NCBI GenBank assembly: GCA_004154925.1
Contig: QJNS01000244.1
Coordinates: forward strand, 47,594 to 111,593
Direction: 5' to 3'
Length of the DNA stretch: 64,000 nt
From: Monosporascus cannonballus
Lineage: Eukaryota; Ascomycota; Sordariomycetes; Xylariales
In this document: one piece after another, positions 22,816 to 36,299 of the stretch
Layout: each line of letters begins with the position of its first letter
Numbering within the stretch: position 1 is the stretch's first letter
The notes under the pieces: generated by a model
The model's input: the letters and a program-made list of their open reading frames with translations, nothing else
The model's database searches: none
Told to the model about the DNA's origin: nothing
Position numbers and translations under genes: made by a program

Positions 22816-24660
22816 CGTTATAAGTTTTTATTTAATAATACCGTTAAACTTTAAGCAATATTTAATATTGTTAAAATATTAATTAACGCTTAGGAAACCT
22901 TTATTTAGCAACTTTAGGTTCGAATTCGGAAACTGGAAAAAAAAGTTCGACAATTTAGGGCTACGTTACTTATTTAACTTTTTTTCGTCCGTATAAAGCC
23001 AAAAAAACCAGAACTTTACGATAGAAAAAGTAATCCTTAAATTTTTTTAACTTAGGTACGAATTTATTTTCGCTTTTTAAACTTTAGTAACTTAGCGAAT
23101 ATAGTTTTAATAATAAAAGCATACTTAATAAAAAATATAACTAATTAGTTTAAGCTTATTATAAGAAATTTTTTGGAAATAAAAAAATAAATAAGGAAAA
23201 TTTTATTAATAAAATCTTTTTAATTTATATTAATTTCGAAAACAAAATACCCGATAATTTCGGTAATCCGGATAAAAAACGATTAACGGCTTCATAATTT
23301 TTGTAATTCCGGTAAAAAGGATTTGTATCTAAGTACGCCGTAACCTTTAAGAGTTTTACGGCTAAGCCAAAATAGGGAGATAACGAAGCTAATACCCTTA
23401 TTGATATGTTTTATAAAGGATTAAAGGATAATATGAAAAATGAGATTATTTGAATTAAACGACCAATTATTTTGAACCGGTATATTGCAAAAGTAATTAA
23501 GATTAATAACCGATAGTTTCAAAAACGATAAAAAAAGAAAAGATAATATATCTTACATTCGGGATATAATAAGTTTAACTAGGGGGAAAAACGAAATGTA
23601 TCCTTTATTTCTTACGGAACGGCGTTAGGATTTATAGAACTTGGCATTATTTACCGACAAAACTGGAGCCAGATTAAATGCTTTAATTGCGGTAAAATGG
23701 GATATAAGGCTTATAAGTACAAAAAACCCAAAAAGTTACGATAAAATAATTAGACCTTTGTATCGGAAAAATAGCCTAGAAATAATTAAGGAAACGATAA
23801 TAAAGTTATTAACATAATTTAAGCCAAGTACGAATCAGGTTTATAATAAAAAGTTTAATAGGGATTATTACGATAAGAAATTTGACAAAGAATATAAAAA
23901 GTTAAAAAGCTGGTTTAATAAATATTGCAAGTATAATAAGAAGCATTATAAAGATAATTACGCGAATATTAAAATTGGACAGAAAAAGTTTGTTCCGGAA
24001 TATTTAATTAATACGGTAAAATGTACGCTATATACTGTCGATAACGAAAATATCCCGATTATAAGAAATGGAAATAACATATTTATATACGAATTACTCG
24101 TATGTATTATGAAGGATTCGATTTTCCAAACCGTACCGGGCATAATAAAAATAATAAGTAATAATATCGATAATTTCGAATTATAGCCTTGGAAAATATT
24201 TAATAATTTGTTAAAATAAAGAGCTGGTTTAAAGGAAAATAATACCCGTAAAAAGACCCCTTTTATTATTATAGATGGTGTAATTACCAAACGGAAAAGG
24301 AGTTGATCCAACGTACGGTAGAAAAACATTATTAAAAAGTTATTACAGATTTATATTTTCGGTTGATATTTATTATAAATCTCTAAAAAAGAAAAATTAT
24401 TAAAGAAAGAATACGTTAGTTTATAAAAGATTTCTGGAATAATAATTAAAACGACGTATTATGGGATGCAGTTATAAATATAAGAAAATAATTTATTTGA
24501 TAGGGAAAGGAATTGTAAAAGAATTAGAAATAATTAATATGGTTCAAAGGAATAGTATGCCGATAATAACGACAGATATAGCAGTTTAACGCGTTGTACA
24601 TAGAAATATAGATAAAGCTCGACAGATTCGAACAGGAATTAAAAGAAAAAGGTTACCTAT

Positions 24661-25094
24661 TGTTACGTCCAGAAGGGACTCCACTAGACCCAGAAGAGGC
24701 CTGAAGAATTGGAGACGTCTGAGCTCCACCTTCCTCGGGTAAACCTCGGGTCTCTGTCAATCTCCAGAGATACCAGGAGACCAGCAGACATCAGCTACCA
24801 TGGTTTCTCGTGATCTCCAGAGACCACGAGAGACGTGAAGAATGAAAAGGATATATATATGATTAGCTATTGTTCCTGTAAATAGCTACCTACTTAGTTC
24901 CGCTTCTTAGTTATCAATCTAAGTTCTTAGTCCAGAAGCAACTGTACCGTTCTCTGATTAAGGGAAGAGTCTTTAAATCTCTTTAACGAACAGACCCCAG
25001 TGAATTATTCCTCGCCCTATTGTTACCTGCAAATCAAGACCCCATTTCGGATACTGCTCATACCTCCAGGTGGATGTATGACAGGTTCGTTACA
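24661..25094 (+). mobile_element. Solo LTR of family C, 434 bp, not RIP-damaged
   Basis: It begins TGTTACGTCC, ends GGTTCGTTACA and is flanked by a perfect CCTAT duplication (24656-24660 and 25095-25099). Base composition is balanced, in sharp contrast to the AT-rich element around it. It interrupts the gag-to-protease region of element B. The lack of damage means it arrived, or was reduced to a single LTR, after RIP of B, or at a time when RIP was inactive. A damaged relative ends at 35495. Confidence 0.85.
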
Positions 25095-28000
25095 CCTATA
25101 AAAAAGCCGCAGGATAACAAAACCTAAAGAAGTTAAAGGGAATTCTTAAAAAAGGCTTTAAACGCGATAATAGAAGACGTTAATAACCTTATTATTTTGG
25201 AAATACGAATTGGAACGTATTGGTATACCGTAATGGTGGACTGCGGAGCTTTGGGCGGAAATTATATTGTATTAAATGTGGTTAATAAGTTTAAATTATT
25301 ATGGAAATATAAGTTAGAACTTTATATAATAACGAATACCGAAAATTAAGAATTTGCTTACGATAACGGAAGAATTATATGCGAAATTAATTACTTCGAG
25401 ATTTTTGTTAAAGAATGATATTAGACGGTTGATTTCGATATTGTTTTATTTGAGAATTACGATATGATTTTAGGATTACTATGGATACGCCAGTACGGAG
25501 TTTTAATTAACGGCGGAATTGGCCAGGTAAAGTTCGTTTTATTTCCTATTAATAAATAAAAAAAGAAAAATTTAAGATCTTAATATTCGATTAATGATAA
25601 CGACGAATGTAGATATGAGGATATAATAAATATCTTATTACTTAAAAAAATAAAATATGAGAAAAAAAACGAGTATTAAAGAAAAATACGACATATTGTT
25701 GTTATTATTAGAACGAAATTAAAATAATTAAATAACGATTTGGAATAATACGAATAATAACTTAAAAATTAAAAGATTTGATTAATATGTTATTATAATA
25801 TTATAGATATAAGCAGTTTTTCAAAAAGGAATTCGATACGAAATTACCAGAATATAGCGAATAAGATTATGAAATAGTTTTTAAGGAAAGATTTTCGACA
25901 AAGTTTTATTTTATTTATAACTTTAGTGGAAATAAGTTATGTATTTTCAGAGAATATCTGGAAGATCGGTTACAAAAAGGATGAATTCGACCTTTAAAAT
26001 TATTAGTAGGATATCTTATGTTTTTCGTATTTAATAAGAATGGGAAATTGCGACTTATAGTTAATTATCGATAATTAAACGATGTTATTGTTAAAAATTA
26101 AATATTATTACCCCTGATTACAGAAATAAAAGACCGATTTTACGGAGCTAAATGGTTTATAGTATTCGATTTTAGAGATAGATATAACCTTATTAGAATT
26201 AAGAAAGAATACGAATAAAAGATAGCTTTTAAAACGAAATATGGATTATTTAAGTATTTGGTTATATTAATGGGATTTACGAACGTATTAGTAATTTTTC
26301 AGTTGATAGTTAATTACGTATTACGAAAATACCTCGATGTTTTCGTCGTTTGCTATCTCGACGACATTCTTATTTTTTTTAAAAACCAAAAAAATGTATG
26401 CAGGATACATTTATAAAGTTCTTTAAGTTTTATAGGACGCAAAATTGCTTGTTAACGCAAAAAAAAGTTAGTTCCATATATAGAAAATGGAATATCTGGG
26501 ACATATTATTACCCTAGAATATATTAGGATGGATTTTAAAAAAATCGTTATAATTATAAAATAACAAATACCAACCACGATTAAGGAAGTATAGGAATTT
26601 TTTAGATTCGTCAATCATTACCGGAAATTTATTCGAAATTTTAGCAGGATAGTTATATTCTTAATAAATTTTATAAAAAAAGAAAAAGATTTTAAATAAA
26701 TGCCAAATACGGACAAAGTATTTCAAATTATTAAGAATGCAATTATTAATAAATTAGTATTAATTATGTACGATTTAAATCATCTCGTTAAATTAAAAAT
26801 CGATATTTCGGATTATGGGTTAAACGTAATAATTGGATAATAAAATGATTAAGACAAATTGTATTTTATTATATTTTTTTCGTATAAGTTAAAAGGAATT
26901 AAGCTTAATTACGGTATTTCAGATAAGGAATTTATGGCCATTATTATGGCATTTCGGAAGTTTAGGTATTTTTTAAAGCGAAATTTGCACCAGGTTAAGG
27001 TTTATACGAATTATCAAAATCTTACCCGATTTACCATAACTAGGGAATTTATAGGACGATAATTAAAATATGCAAAAGAATTGGCGAACTTCGATTTCGT
27101 TATTATTTATAAAAAAGGATTAGAGAACGGCAAAGCAAATATTTTAAATAGATAATTAAACCTTAAAAACATTGGTCAAAATTAATTATATTATTTTTAA
27201 TATTACTATAAAAGGATATTTACGCTTATAATAAATTGCGACAATTCGGACAATATTTTGCGATATGTATTAAAGAATTTAATAGCATAACGATAATTTC
27301 TTAAAAAATCAAAAAATGGATAAGATATAAATTTTTAAAAAATATTAAAAAAATTTAATACGAAAAATATACGAACATTAGTTATATAGATATCTAGAGA
27401 TTTACAAAACCCTAGAAAAATTTAAACGTATATATTCTTTTTTTAAAATAAAATTAATAATATAAAAAATTATACGGCAATACGATATTTGCGTTAAAGT
27501 AAAGGCTCGACGATATAAACTATACGAAAAATTATAGCTATTACTAGTTACAAAACAATTATGATATTTAATTATATTCGACTTTATTATTAAGCTTTTT
27601 ATATTAGAAAATCTAATTACAGAAATATATTATAATTGTATTTTCGTAATAATCGACTGATTTACGAAATTTTTCTATTTTTTACCATATTATAAGGACA
27701 CAAACGTCAAATAATTGGCATATATTTTTTTCAAATATATTTACAGTATATACGGATTATTAATAAAGATTATATCAAATAAAGGATTAATATTCGCATT
27801 TAAGTTTTAACAAAGTTTTATAATATAAATCGGCTTAAATTACAAATTATTTAGCGTATTTAAATTATAAATGAATAAATAAATACAACGAATAAACCAA
27901 ACCTTAAAAGTTTATTTACGATATTATATTAATTACGAACAAAATAATTAAATTAAGAAATTATTAATTATATAATTAGCTTATAATATTAATTATTACG

Positions 28001-29176
28001 AAAGTATCAAAATAATATTTGCGAATATAAATTTTGGTTTTATTTTAAAACTTTACAGAAAAATACGCGATAACGGTTTAATTAATGTTAAAGCAATTTT
28101 TACGTTAAAATAATTACGATAGCTATATTAAGAAATAAAGATAAAACTGGAATTCGTACGAAATTAAATAAGCAAATATTATAATTAAAAAAAGTTAAAA
28201 AAATTAATTTTTAAAAAGGGGAAAATGGTTTTCTTTATTATAAAAATATTTAAATAAAATGATTTAATAAAAAACTTAATTTCAAATATATCGGTTTATA
28301 TAAAATCGTCAAAAAAATCTCAGAAAATAATTATTAATTGGAATTTCCACCAAAACTTAAATTCTATTTAATTTTTTATATTTCCTTATTTAAATTAACA
28401 GCAAATATAATTAAGATATATATAGTATAAAACGACGTAAAAATAAAAGACGAACAAATATACGAAATAGAAAAAATACTTAACATACGAAAACAAAACG
28501 GATTTACCCAGTACTTAATCAAATGGAAAAAATACCTAAATTCCGAAAATATTTAAAAATCCGCCAAGAATATTATTGGCGCTTAACGCCTATTAAAAAA
28601 CTTTTATTAATAACGGCGGAATTACCTAAAATAATAATATCCTAATTTACGAGATTTACGAAAAAAAAAGCCCTTAGTTTACCGTATTTTAATTAATAAT
28701 ATCCACCTTTCCTAAGGTCTGAACCTTAATTACGGATTCCGATTCCAATTAATAAGTTTTGCACTTTAAAATTAATAATACTAACGTTAACGACGTATAC
28801 GAAAAAAACGTATAAAAACTTCGGATAAAGATTTTTCGGCCGTTAATTCTTTTTTTTAATCTTTTCGATTTCGCGATATGGCAATTAATTATAGAAATAA
28901 GGATTTTTTTTCCGTTATACGAACGATCTTAATGGATATATTTTTTATAACGAAAAACCTTATTTATTATTTGGCAATTAAGTTACCGAATAAAATAAAA
29001 AAAATAAGATATTATGTTAAAACATTCGAATTTAATTAAATTAACTAAGGCAAATTGCTATTCGGATTTACGAAAACGACGTTTGGATATACCGGAAGAC
29101 ATATTAAAGGTATGTGGAAAAAACTTACCAGGAAAAAAGAAATCTTAAGGACAAGATTTTGGGAAAGGGAAGATCG

Positions 29177-29527
29177 TATTACGACCTGACAAGCCACGGC
29201 CTCCAGGAACGGTCGCAACGGAAAAGGCCAAAAAAACTATATAAATCAGGTTACGTAATAGATCACCAACTTACTGGTGGTAAGCCAGTGAGCCGGATCA
29301 TTAACTTACTGGTGGTGATCCAGCTAAAAGAAAAAGATATATACGCTTATTAATTCCATAGTTTAAATAATTTCAGCTTGCAATAACACTTCGTTACCTA
29401 AAGCACCTTTGGTATTACGAGACGTAATACGTTACTGTATCTATTGCTCAGATTCCTACGATACTTTTGTTAATATAAACTCGTCGACTTAAGGTTTAAT
29501 AGTTGGTTAAACCGCCTAGTCGTCACA
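29177..29527 (+). repeat. 3' LTR of element B, 351 bp
   Basis: It begins TATTACGACC (TG changed to TA) and ends CTAGTCGTCACA before the CTTTT duplication. It is less damaged than the 5' LTR, especially in its right half, and has the same duplicated GATCACCAACTTACTGGTGG module near 29260-29320. Confidence 0.85.
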
Positions 29528-32500
29528 CTTTTTTTATTTAATTAGGTACTGGGTAAGTCCGTTTTATTTTCGCATATCGAATATCTTTTTTATTTCGTAT
29601 ACTTATTCGTTTTTTATTTTTATATCATTTAATATCGTATGCACCTTAATTATATTTGTTAGTAATTTAAATAAGAAAACGTAAAAAATTAAATAAAGTT
29701 TAACTTTTGGTAAAAATTCTAATTAATAATTATTTTCTAAGATTTTCTTAGCGATTTTATATGGATTAATGTATTTAAAATTAAATTTTTTATTAAATCG
29801 TTTTATTTAAATATTTTTTATAGCGAAAAAAATTATTTCCTCTTTTTCGAAAGTTAATTTTTTAACCTTTTTTAATTATAATACTTATTTATTTAATTTC
29901 GTACGAATTTTAATTTCAGTTTTATTTTTTAATATAATTATTGTAATTATTTTAACGTAAGAATTATTTTGATATTAATTAGATTATTATCGCATATTTC
30001 CTTATAAATTTTGAAAATAAAACCAAAATTTGCTTTCGTAAATATTATCTTAATACTTTCGTAATAATTAATATTATAAGTTAATTATACGATTAGTAAT
30101 TTTTTAACTTAATTATTGTATTCGTAATTAATATAATATCGTAAATAAATTTCCAAAATTTGATTTATTTATTTTATTTATTTATTTGTTTATAGTTTAA
30201 ATACGTTGGATAACTTATAATTTAAGCCGATTTATATTATAAGGCCTTAATAAAACTTAAATATAAATATTAATTCTTTATATGAAATAATTTTTATTAA
30301 TAATTCGTATATGTTGAAAATATATTTAAAGAAAATATATACCAGTTATTTGGCGTTTGAATTTTCGTAACATAAAAAAAATTAAAAAAATTTCGTAAAT
30401 CAATTAATAATTACGAAAATATTATCATAATATATTTTTGTAATTAGATTTTTTGATATAAGAAGTTTAATAATAAAATCGAATATAATTAAGTATTATA
30501 GTTGTTTTATGATTGGTAATGGCTGTAATTTTTCGTAGGGCTTATATTGTCGAACTTTTGCTTTGGCGTAAATATCGTATTATTGTATAACTTTTTATAT
30601 TGTTAATTTCATTTTAAGAAAAAAATATATGCATTAAAGCCTTTTTAAGATTTTATAGATTTCTGAATATCTATATAACTAATATTCGTATATTTTTCGT
30701 ACTAATTTTTTAATATTCTTTTAAAATTTGCATCTTATTTATTTTTTAGTTTTTTAAAAGGCCGTTATTATCTTATTGGATCCTTTAATATATATTCAAA
30801 GGTATTGTCCGAATTGTCGTAATTTGTTATAAACGTAAATATCTTTTAATAATAATATCAAAAATTATATGGCTAACTTTAACTAATTTTTTTCGAGGTT
30901 TGGTCGCCTACTTAAAATATTTGCTTTGTCGTTTTCCGATTTTTTTATAAATAATAACGAAGTTAAAATTCGCTAATTTTTTACGTAATAAAATTATTAT
31001 CCTATAAATTCCTTAATTATAGTAAATCGGGTAAATTTTTAATAATCCGTATAAACTTTAATCTGGTATAAATTTCTCTTTAGAAAATGCCCAAATTTTT
31101 GAAATGCCATAATAATGGTTATAAATTCCTTATTTGGAATATCGTAATTAAACTTACCTTTTTTAATTTATATAAAAAAATATAATAAGATGTAATTTAT
31201 TTTAATTATTTCGTTATTTAATTATTGCGTTTAACGCGCAATCCGAAATATCGATTTTTAATTTAACGGAGCGGTTTAAATCGTATATAATTAATATTAA
31301 TTTGTTAGTAATCGTACTCTTAAGTTTTCGAAATACTTGTTCCGTATTTAGTATTTATTTAAATTGTTTTTTTATAAAATTTATTAAGAATATAATTATT
31401 TTGCTAAAATTTCGAATAAATTTTTTATAATAGTTAGCGAATTTAAAGAATATCTGTACCTTTTTAATTATTATTAACGTTTATTATTTTATAATTATAG
31501 CAATTTTTTAAGGTTTATTTTAATATATCTTAAGGTAATAATATATTTTAAATATTTTATTTCTTATATATAGAATTAATTTTTTTTCCGCGTTAAGAAG
31601 TAATCTTACGTCTTATAAAATTTAAAGAACTTTATGAACGTATTTTATATATGCTTTTTCCGTTTTTAAGAAAATAAAAATGTCGTCGAGATAATAAATT
31701 ACGAAAACATTAAGATATTTTCGTAATATATAATTAATTATTCGCTAGAAGGTTATTAGTACGTTTGTAAATCCTATTAATATAACCAAATACTTAAATA
31801 GTCCGTATTTCGTTTTAAAAGTTATTTTTTATTCGTATCTTTTTTTAATTTTAATAAGGTTATATTTATTTCTAAGATCAAATGCTGTGAATTATTTGGC
31901 TTCGTAAAATCGATTTTGTATTTTTATAATTAAGAGTAATAATATTTAATTTTTAATAATAATATCGTTTAATTACTAATAATTAATTGAAAGTCATAAT
32001 TTTCCGTTTTTTCGGTATAAAGAATATAAGGTATTTTGCCTGTAACTTTAACGGTTAAATTTATTTTTTATAGCCGATTTTCTAGATATTCTTTAAAAAT
32101 GCGTAATTTATTTTTATTAAGGTTATAAATGGGGTAAAACTTCGTCGAAAATCTTTTTTAAGAATTATTTTATAATCCTATTCGCTATGTTCTGGTAATT
32201 TCGTATTAAGTTTTTTCTTAAAAAGCTATTCGTATCTGTAATACTGTAATGGCATATTAATTAGATTTTTTGATTTTTAGAGCTATTATTTTTATTATTC
32301 CAAATCGTTATTTAATTACTTTAATTTCGCTTTAATAATAATAACGATATATCGTATTTTTCTTTAATACCTGTTTTCTTTTTTATATTTTGTTCCTTTC
32401 GATAATAAGGTTTTCATCGTATCCTTATGCCTATATTCGTCGCTATTATCGATCGAATATTAAGATTTTAATTTTTCTTTTTTTCGTTTATTAATAAAAA

Positions 32501-34779
32501 GTAAAATAAATTATATCTGGCTAATTCTGTCGTTAATTAAAATTTTGTATTAACGTATTTATGGTAATCTTAAAATCATATCGTAATTCCTAAATAAAAC
32601 GATATCGAAATTAATTATTTAATATTATTTTTTAATAAAAATTTCGAAATACTTAATTTTGCGTATAACTTTTCCGTTATCGTAAGCAAATTCCTAACTT
32701 TTGGTATTCGTTATTATATAAGGTTTTAATTTATATCTTCATAATAATTTAAGCTTATGAATTATATTTAGTATAATATAGTTTCCGCTTAAAACTCCGT
32801 AATTTACTATTGCGGTATACTAATATGTTCCGATTCGTATATCTAAAATAATAAGATTATTAACGTTTTTTATCGTTGCGTTTAAAGCCCTTTTTGAGAA
32901 TTTCTTTTAATTCCTTTAAGTTTCGTTATTTTACGGCTTTTTTATAAATAACCTTTTTTAAATTCTTATTTAAATTTATTAAGCCTTTTTTGTATTTCTT
33001 TATTTAATGCGTTAAACTGTTATATTTGTCGTTATTACCGGCGTATTATTCCTTTAAGCCGTATTAATTATTTTTAATTTTGTTATAATTTTTTTTCTTA
33101 TCGAATAAATTATTTTTTCATATTTACAATTACATTTTATTATACGTTATTTTAATTATCGTTCTAAAGTTCGCTTATAAATTAACGTATTTTTTTCTTA
33201 ATAATCTTTTTTATAACGATTTGTAATAAATATTAATTAAAAATAAAAATCCGTAATAACTTATTGAAAATATTTTGTAACCACAATTAAATTAATTCTT
33301 TTTTCGTTTAATAATTATATTATCTATAATAACAAAAAAGGTTTTTTTATAGATATTATTTTCTTTTAAGTTAATTTTTTATTTCGGCCAATTATTAAAT
33401 ATTTTTAGAGTTATAAATCGAAAATATTAATATTATTATTTATCGTTTTTATTATTTCCGGTATAATTTAGAAAATTAAATCCCTTATAATATATACGGG
33501 TAATTCGTTTGTAAATATGTTACTTTTATTTTTCGTAATCGGGATATTCTCGTCGTCGACAGTATATAATGTATATTTTGCCGTATTGATTAAATATTCC
33601 GGAATAAACTTTTTTTATCTAATTCTGATATTCGCGTAATTATCTTTATAATATTTCTTATTATGTTTATAATGCTTATTAAGCTAATTTTCTAGTTTTT
33701 CGTATTTTTTATCGAATTTCTTATCGTAATAATCTTTATTAAACCTTTTGCCGTAAGCCTAATATGTATTTGGCTTAAATTATGTTAATAATTTTATTAT
33801 CGTTTCCTTGATTATTTCTGGATTATTCCTCCGGTATAGGGGTCCAGTTATCTTATTATAACTTCTTAGGCTTTTTATATTTATAGGCCTTATATCTTAT
33901 TTTGTCGCAATTAAAATATTTAATCTGGCTCCAGTTTCATTTATGGGTAACGCCAAATTCCATAGGTTTTAGCGCCGTTCCGTAAAAAGTAAAGGGTGCG
34001 TTTCGTTTCTTCTCTTGGTTAAACTTGTTATATCTTGAATATAAAGCGTATTGTTTTTTTTTCTATCGTTTTTTAAATTATTAATTATTAATTTTGATTA
34101 TTTTTACGATATACCGGTTTAAAGCAATTAATTATTTAATTCGAATAATCTTATTTTTTATATTATTTTTTTAACTTTTTATAAAATATATCGATAAAAA
34201 CGTTAACTTCGTTATTTCTTTACCCGGCCTTAGTCGCAAAATTCTTAAAAGTTACAGCATACTTAAATACAAATCTTTTTTGTCGAAATTATAAGAATTA
34301 TTAAGCCGTAAATCGTTTTTATCCGGATTGCTAAAATTATCGCGCATTTTATCTTTGAAATTAATATAAAATAAAACATTTTTGTTAATAAAATTCTTTT
34401 TATTCGATTTTCTTATTTTTAAAAAATTTCTTATAATAGGTTTAAACCAGTTAATAACGTTTTCCGTTAGGTATATTTTTATTATTAGGACCTGATCCGC
34501 CGGATTATTAAGGTTTAAAAAGTAAAGATAAATTCGTATTTAAATTAAAAAGGTTTAAAAGTTGCCCTTTTTATTATAAGGTTTTGGTTTCCTAGGTTTT
34601 ATGCGGGCGAAAAAGGCTTAGGTAAGTGGCGTAACCTTAATTTGTCAGATTTCTTTTTTTAGTTCCCAAATTCGAACTTAAAACTATTAAATAAAGGTTT
34701 TTTAAATACTAATTAATATTTTAATAATATTAAATATTGCTTAAAATTTAACCGTATTATTAAATAAAAACTTATAACG

Positions 34780-35163
34780 TATAATAAACTAAGCGGTTTA
34801 ACTAATTATTAAATCTTAAGTCGTACGGGTTTATATTAGCAAAAATATCGTAAAAGTTTAAATAATAAATATGGTAATCGTATTATATTTCTTAATATCA
34901 AAAGTGCAAAACCGAATTATAAACGATTAATATTAATAAATATTACAAATTAAAATTATTTAAATTATAGAAATAATAAATATATATTTTTTGGCTTAAT
35001 TATTTATGATTATACGGCTGGTAATAATTATGATTGCTTATAATCCCCTTTGATCATTTCTGATCACTGGCTTGGCAGTGATCACCGTCACGTAACCTAT
35101 GGGGTGGCCCGTATGATCTTTGTTTGACCGTTTCTTGAGGCCGGAGCTTGTTGGGTCGTAACA
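34780..35163 (-). repeat. 5' LTR of element A, 384 bp
   Basis: It matches 21314-21707 with a small length difference. The inner (left) end is heavily mutated while the outer 120 bases next to 35163 are almost undamaged, including CACGTAACC-like and GGCCGGAGC blocks. Confidence 0.8.
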
Positions 35164-35229
35164 GGTAAAAGAAACTAATTAAGGGTTTTCTTGATAGAGA
35201 TCATAGGGATTGTCAGATCCTGAAATGCC

Positions 35230-35495
35230 GAAAAATGTAAGGCCCTATATACTTAAGAAAAATAAATGTATAATAAATTAATTTTCTGTAAAAATAAGCA
35301 TTTACTTAACTTCGTTTTTTATTTACTAAGTTAACCTTTTAATTAATGGTAATATGTTTTAATTAAACGAAACATTCGTAAATTATTTAACGAATAAATT
35401 ACTAAATAATTTCTCGTTTTATTATTATTTATAAATTAAAACCCTTTTCGAATACTACTTATACCTTTAAATAGGTATACAACAGGTTCGTTACA
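35230..35495 (+). repeat. RIP-damaged LTR fragment of family C
   Basis: The 3' half of the solo LTR at 24661-25094 recurs here with many C-to-T and G-to-A differences, ending AACAGGTTCGTTACA at 35495. The left end is not clear; homology fades before about 35230. A (TA)n run follows at 35736-35760 in AT-rich DNA with no readable coding sequence. Confidence 0.6.
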
Positions 35496-35841
35496 ATTAT
35501 CTTAAAAGATATTTATATTCGTAGTTAATTGTAATAATACGGGTTATATTTTATGATAAATATTAAAAATTTGAAAGTATAACTATTATTTGTTAAAAAT
35601 AAAACGTTAAATAAGTTATAAATTTCAAAAGCAATATTCAAAAAATTTAATACAATATATATATAAATATGAATGATATAAATATTTAAAGATTAATAGA
35701 ATTTTAAAAAAAATTTAAATGATTTATTTTTTAATACATATATATATATATATATATATAATTTAAAAAATACAATCATAATATAAACTTTTTAAGCCCA
35801 AAGTTTAACGATAAAAATGTTATTAAGATAACGTTTTTGTA

Positions 35842-36221
35842 CGTGACGGCTAGGCGGTGTAACCAACTATTAAACCTTAGTCGTACGGGTTTATGGTGGC
35901 AGAAGTATCGTGGAAATCTGAGCAATAGATACAGTAACGTATCACGTCTCGTAATTCCAAGGGTACCTTAGGTAACGATGTTATATTGCAAACTAAAGCT
36001 ATCTAAACTATGGAAATAATAAGCGTATATATATATTGGTTCTTAGTATTACTGCTCATTTCTGCTCAACCGTGCTCAGTGAATTCTTGCTAAACGGTTG
36101 CTCAGTGCTGATCAATCGTGCTCAGCAGATCTTTGCTAAACACCCATCACGTGACCTGAAAGGTGGTTCGTATCATCCTCGTTAACCGTTTCCTGAGGCC
36201 GGAGCCTGTCAGGTCGTAATA
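35842..36221 (-). mobile_element. Solo LTR of the A/B family, 380 bp, little damaged
   Basis: It is flanked by TTGTA (35837-35841 and 36222-36226). Its plus-strand left part carries GCTAGGCGG, AACCAACTATTAAACC and GTCGTACGGGTTTATG, as in the LTRs of element A, and it ends GGCCGGAGCCTGTCAGGTCGTAATA. The middle differs: a run of GCTCAG / TTGCTAAAC words replaces the repeat module of B. Base composition is near normal, so it postdates most of the RIP around it. Confidence 0.8.
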
Positions 36222-36299
36222 TTGTAGTCATCGACAAACGTATAAAACTTTTTATTTTTTACTTTATTAAAAAGATATTAATATTAAATAAATAATATA

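Larger units (their letters stand above)
22465..29527 (+). mobile_element. Chromovirus B (Ty3/Gypsy), plus strand, RIP-damaged, nested in A
   Basis: Two 351-bp LTRs (22465-22815 and 29177-29527) are flanked by CTTTT (22460-22464 and 29528-29532). Domains readable through stops, in order: a gag zinc knuckle near 23665-23720 (CFNCGKMGYKAYKY, its His and last Cys changed to Tyr as RIP would do), protease site MVDCGALGG near 25215, reverse transcriptase CYLDDILIFF near 26350, RNase H (26860-27062, YGISDKEFMAI and VYTNYQNLT), integrase core near 27570-27840 (VIID, FTKFFYFLPYYKDTNV) and a chromodomain near 28450-28580 (YEIEKIL, YLIKWKKY). This is the complete chromovirus order. A 434-bp solo LTR of another family sits at 24661-25094. 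Confidence 0.88.
21314..35163 (-). mobile_element. Chromovirus A (Ty3/Gypsy), minus strand, RIP-damaged, interrupted by B
   Basis: LTRs at 21314-21707 and 34780-35163 (plus-strand ends TGTGACG and CGTAACA) are flanked by a 5-bp duplication GGTAA (21309-21313 and 35164-35168). Read on the minus strand from the right LTR, the order is gag, protease (site near 32830, with the D-C-G-A expected from element B changed to N-Y-G-V), reverse transcriptase with YYLDDI near 31690, RNase H, integrase and a chromodomain. The chromodomain is cut by element B at 22465-29527, with its first part right of B and its second part (NTWEPAKNL) near 22410-22460. Many frames carry stops of the C-to-T or G-to-A type, so the element is dead. 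Chromoviruses use the integrase-fused chromodomain to target histone-marked chromatin. Confidence 0.85.

Noticed and set aside
26859..27062. 67-codon frame as a separate gene
   Set aside because: It is the RNase H piece of chromovirus B between two stops.
35736..35760. TA run as a centromere or origin signal
   Set aside because: A short (TA)n run inside RIP-damaged retroelement DNA needs no special explanation.
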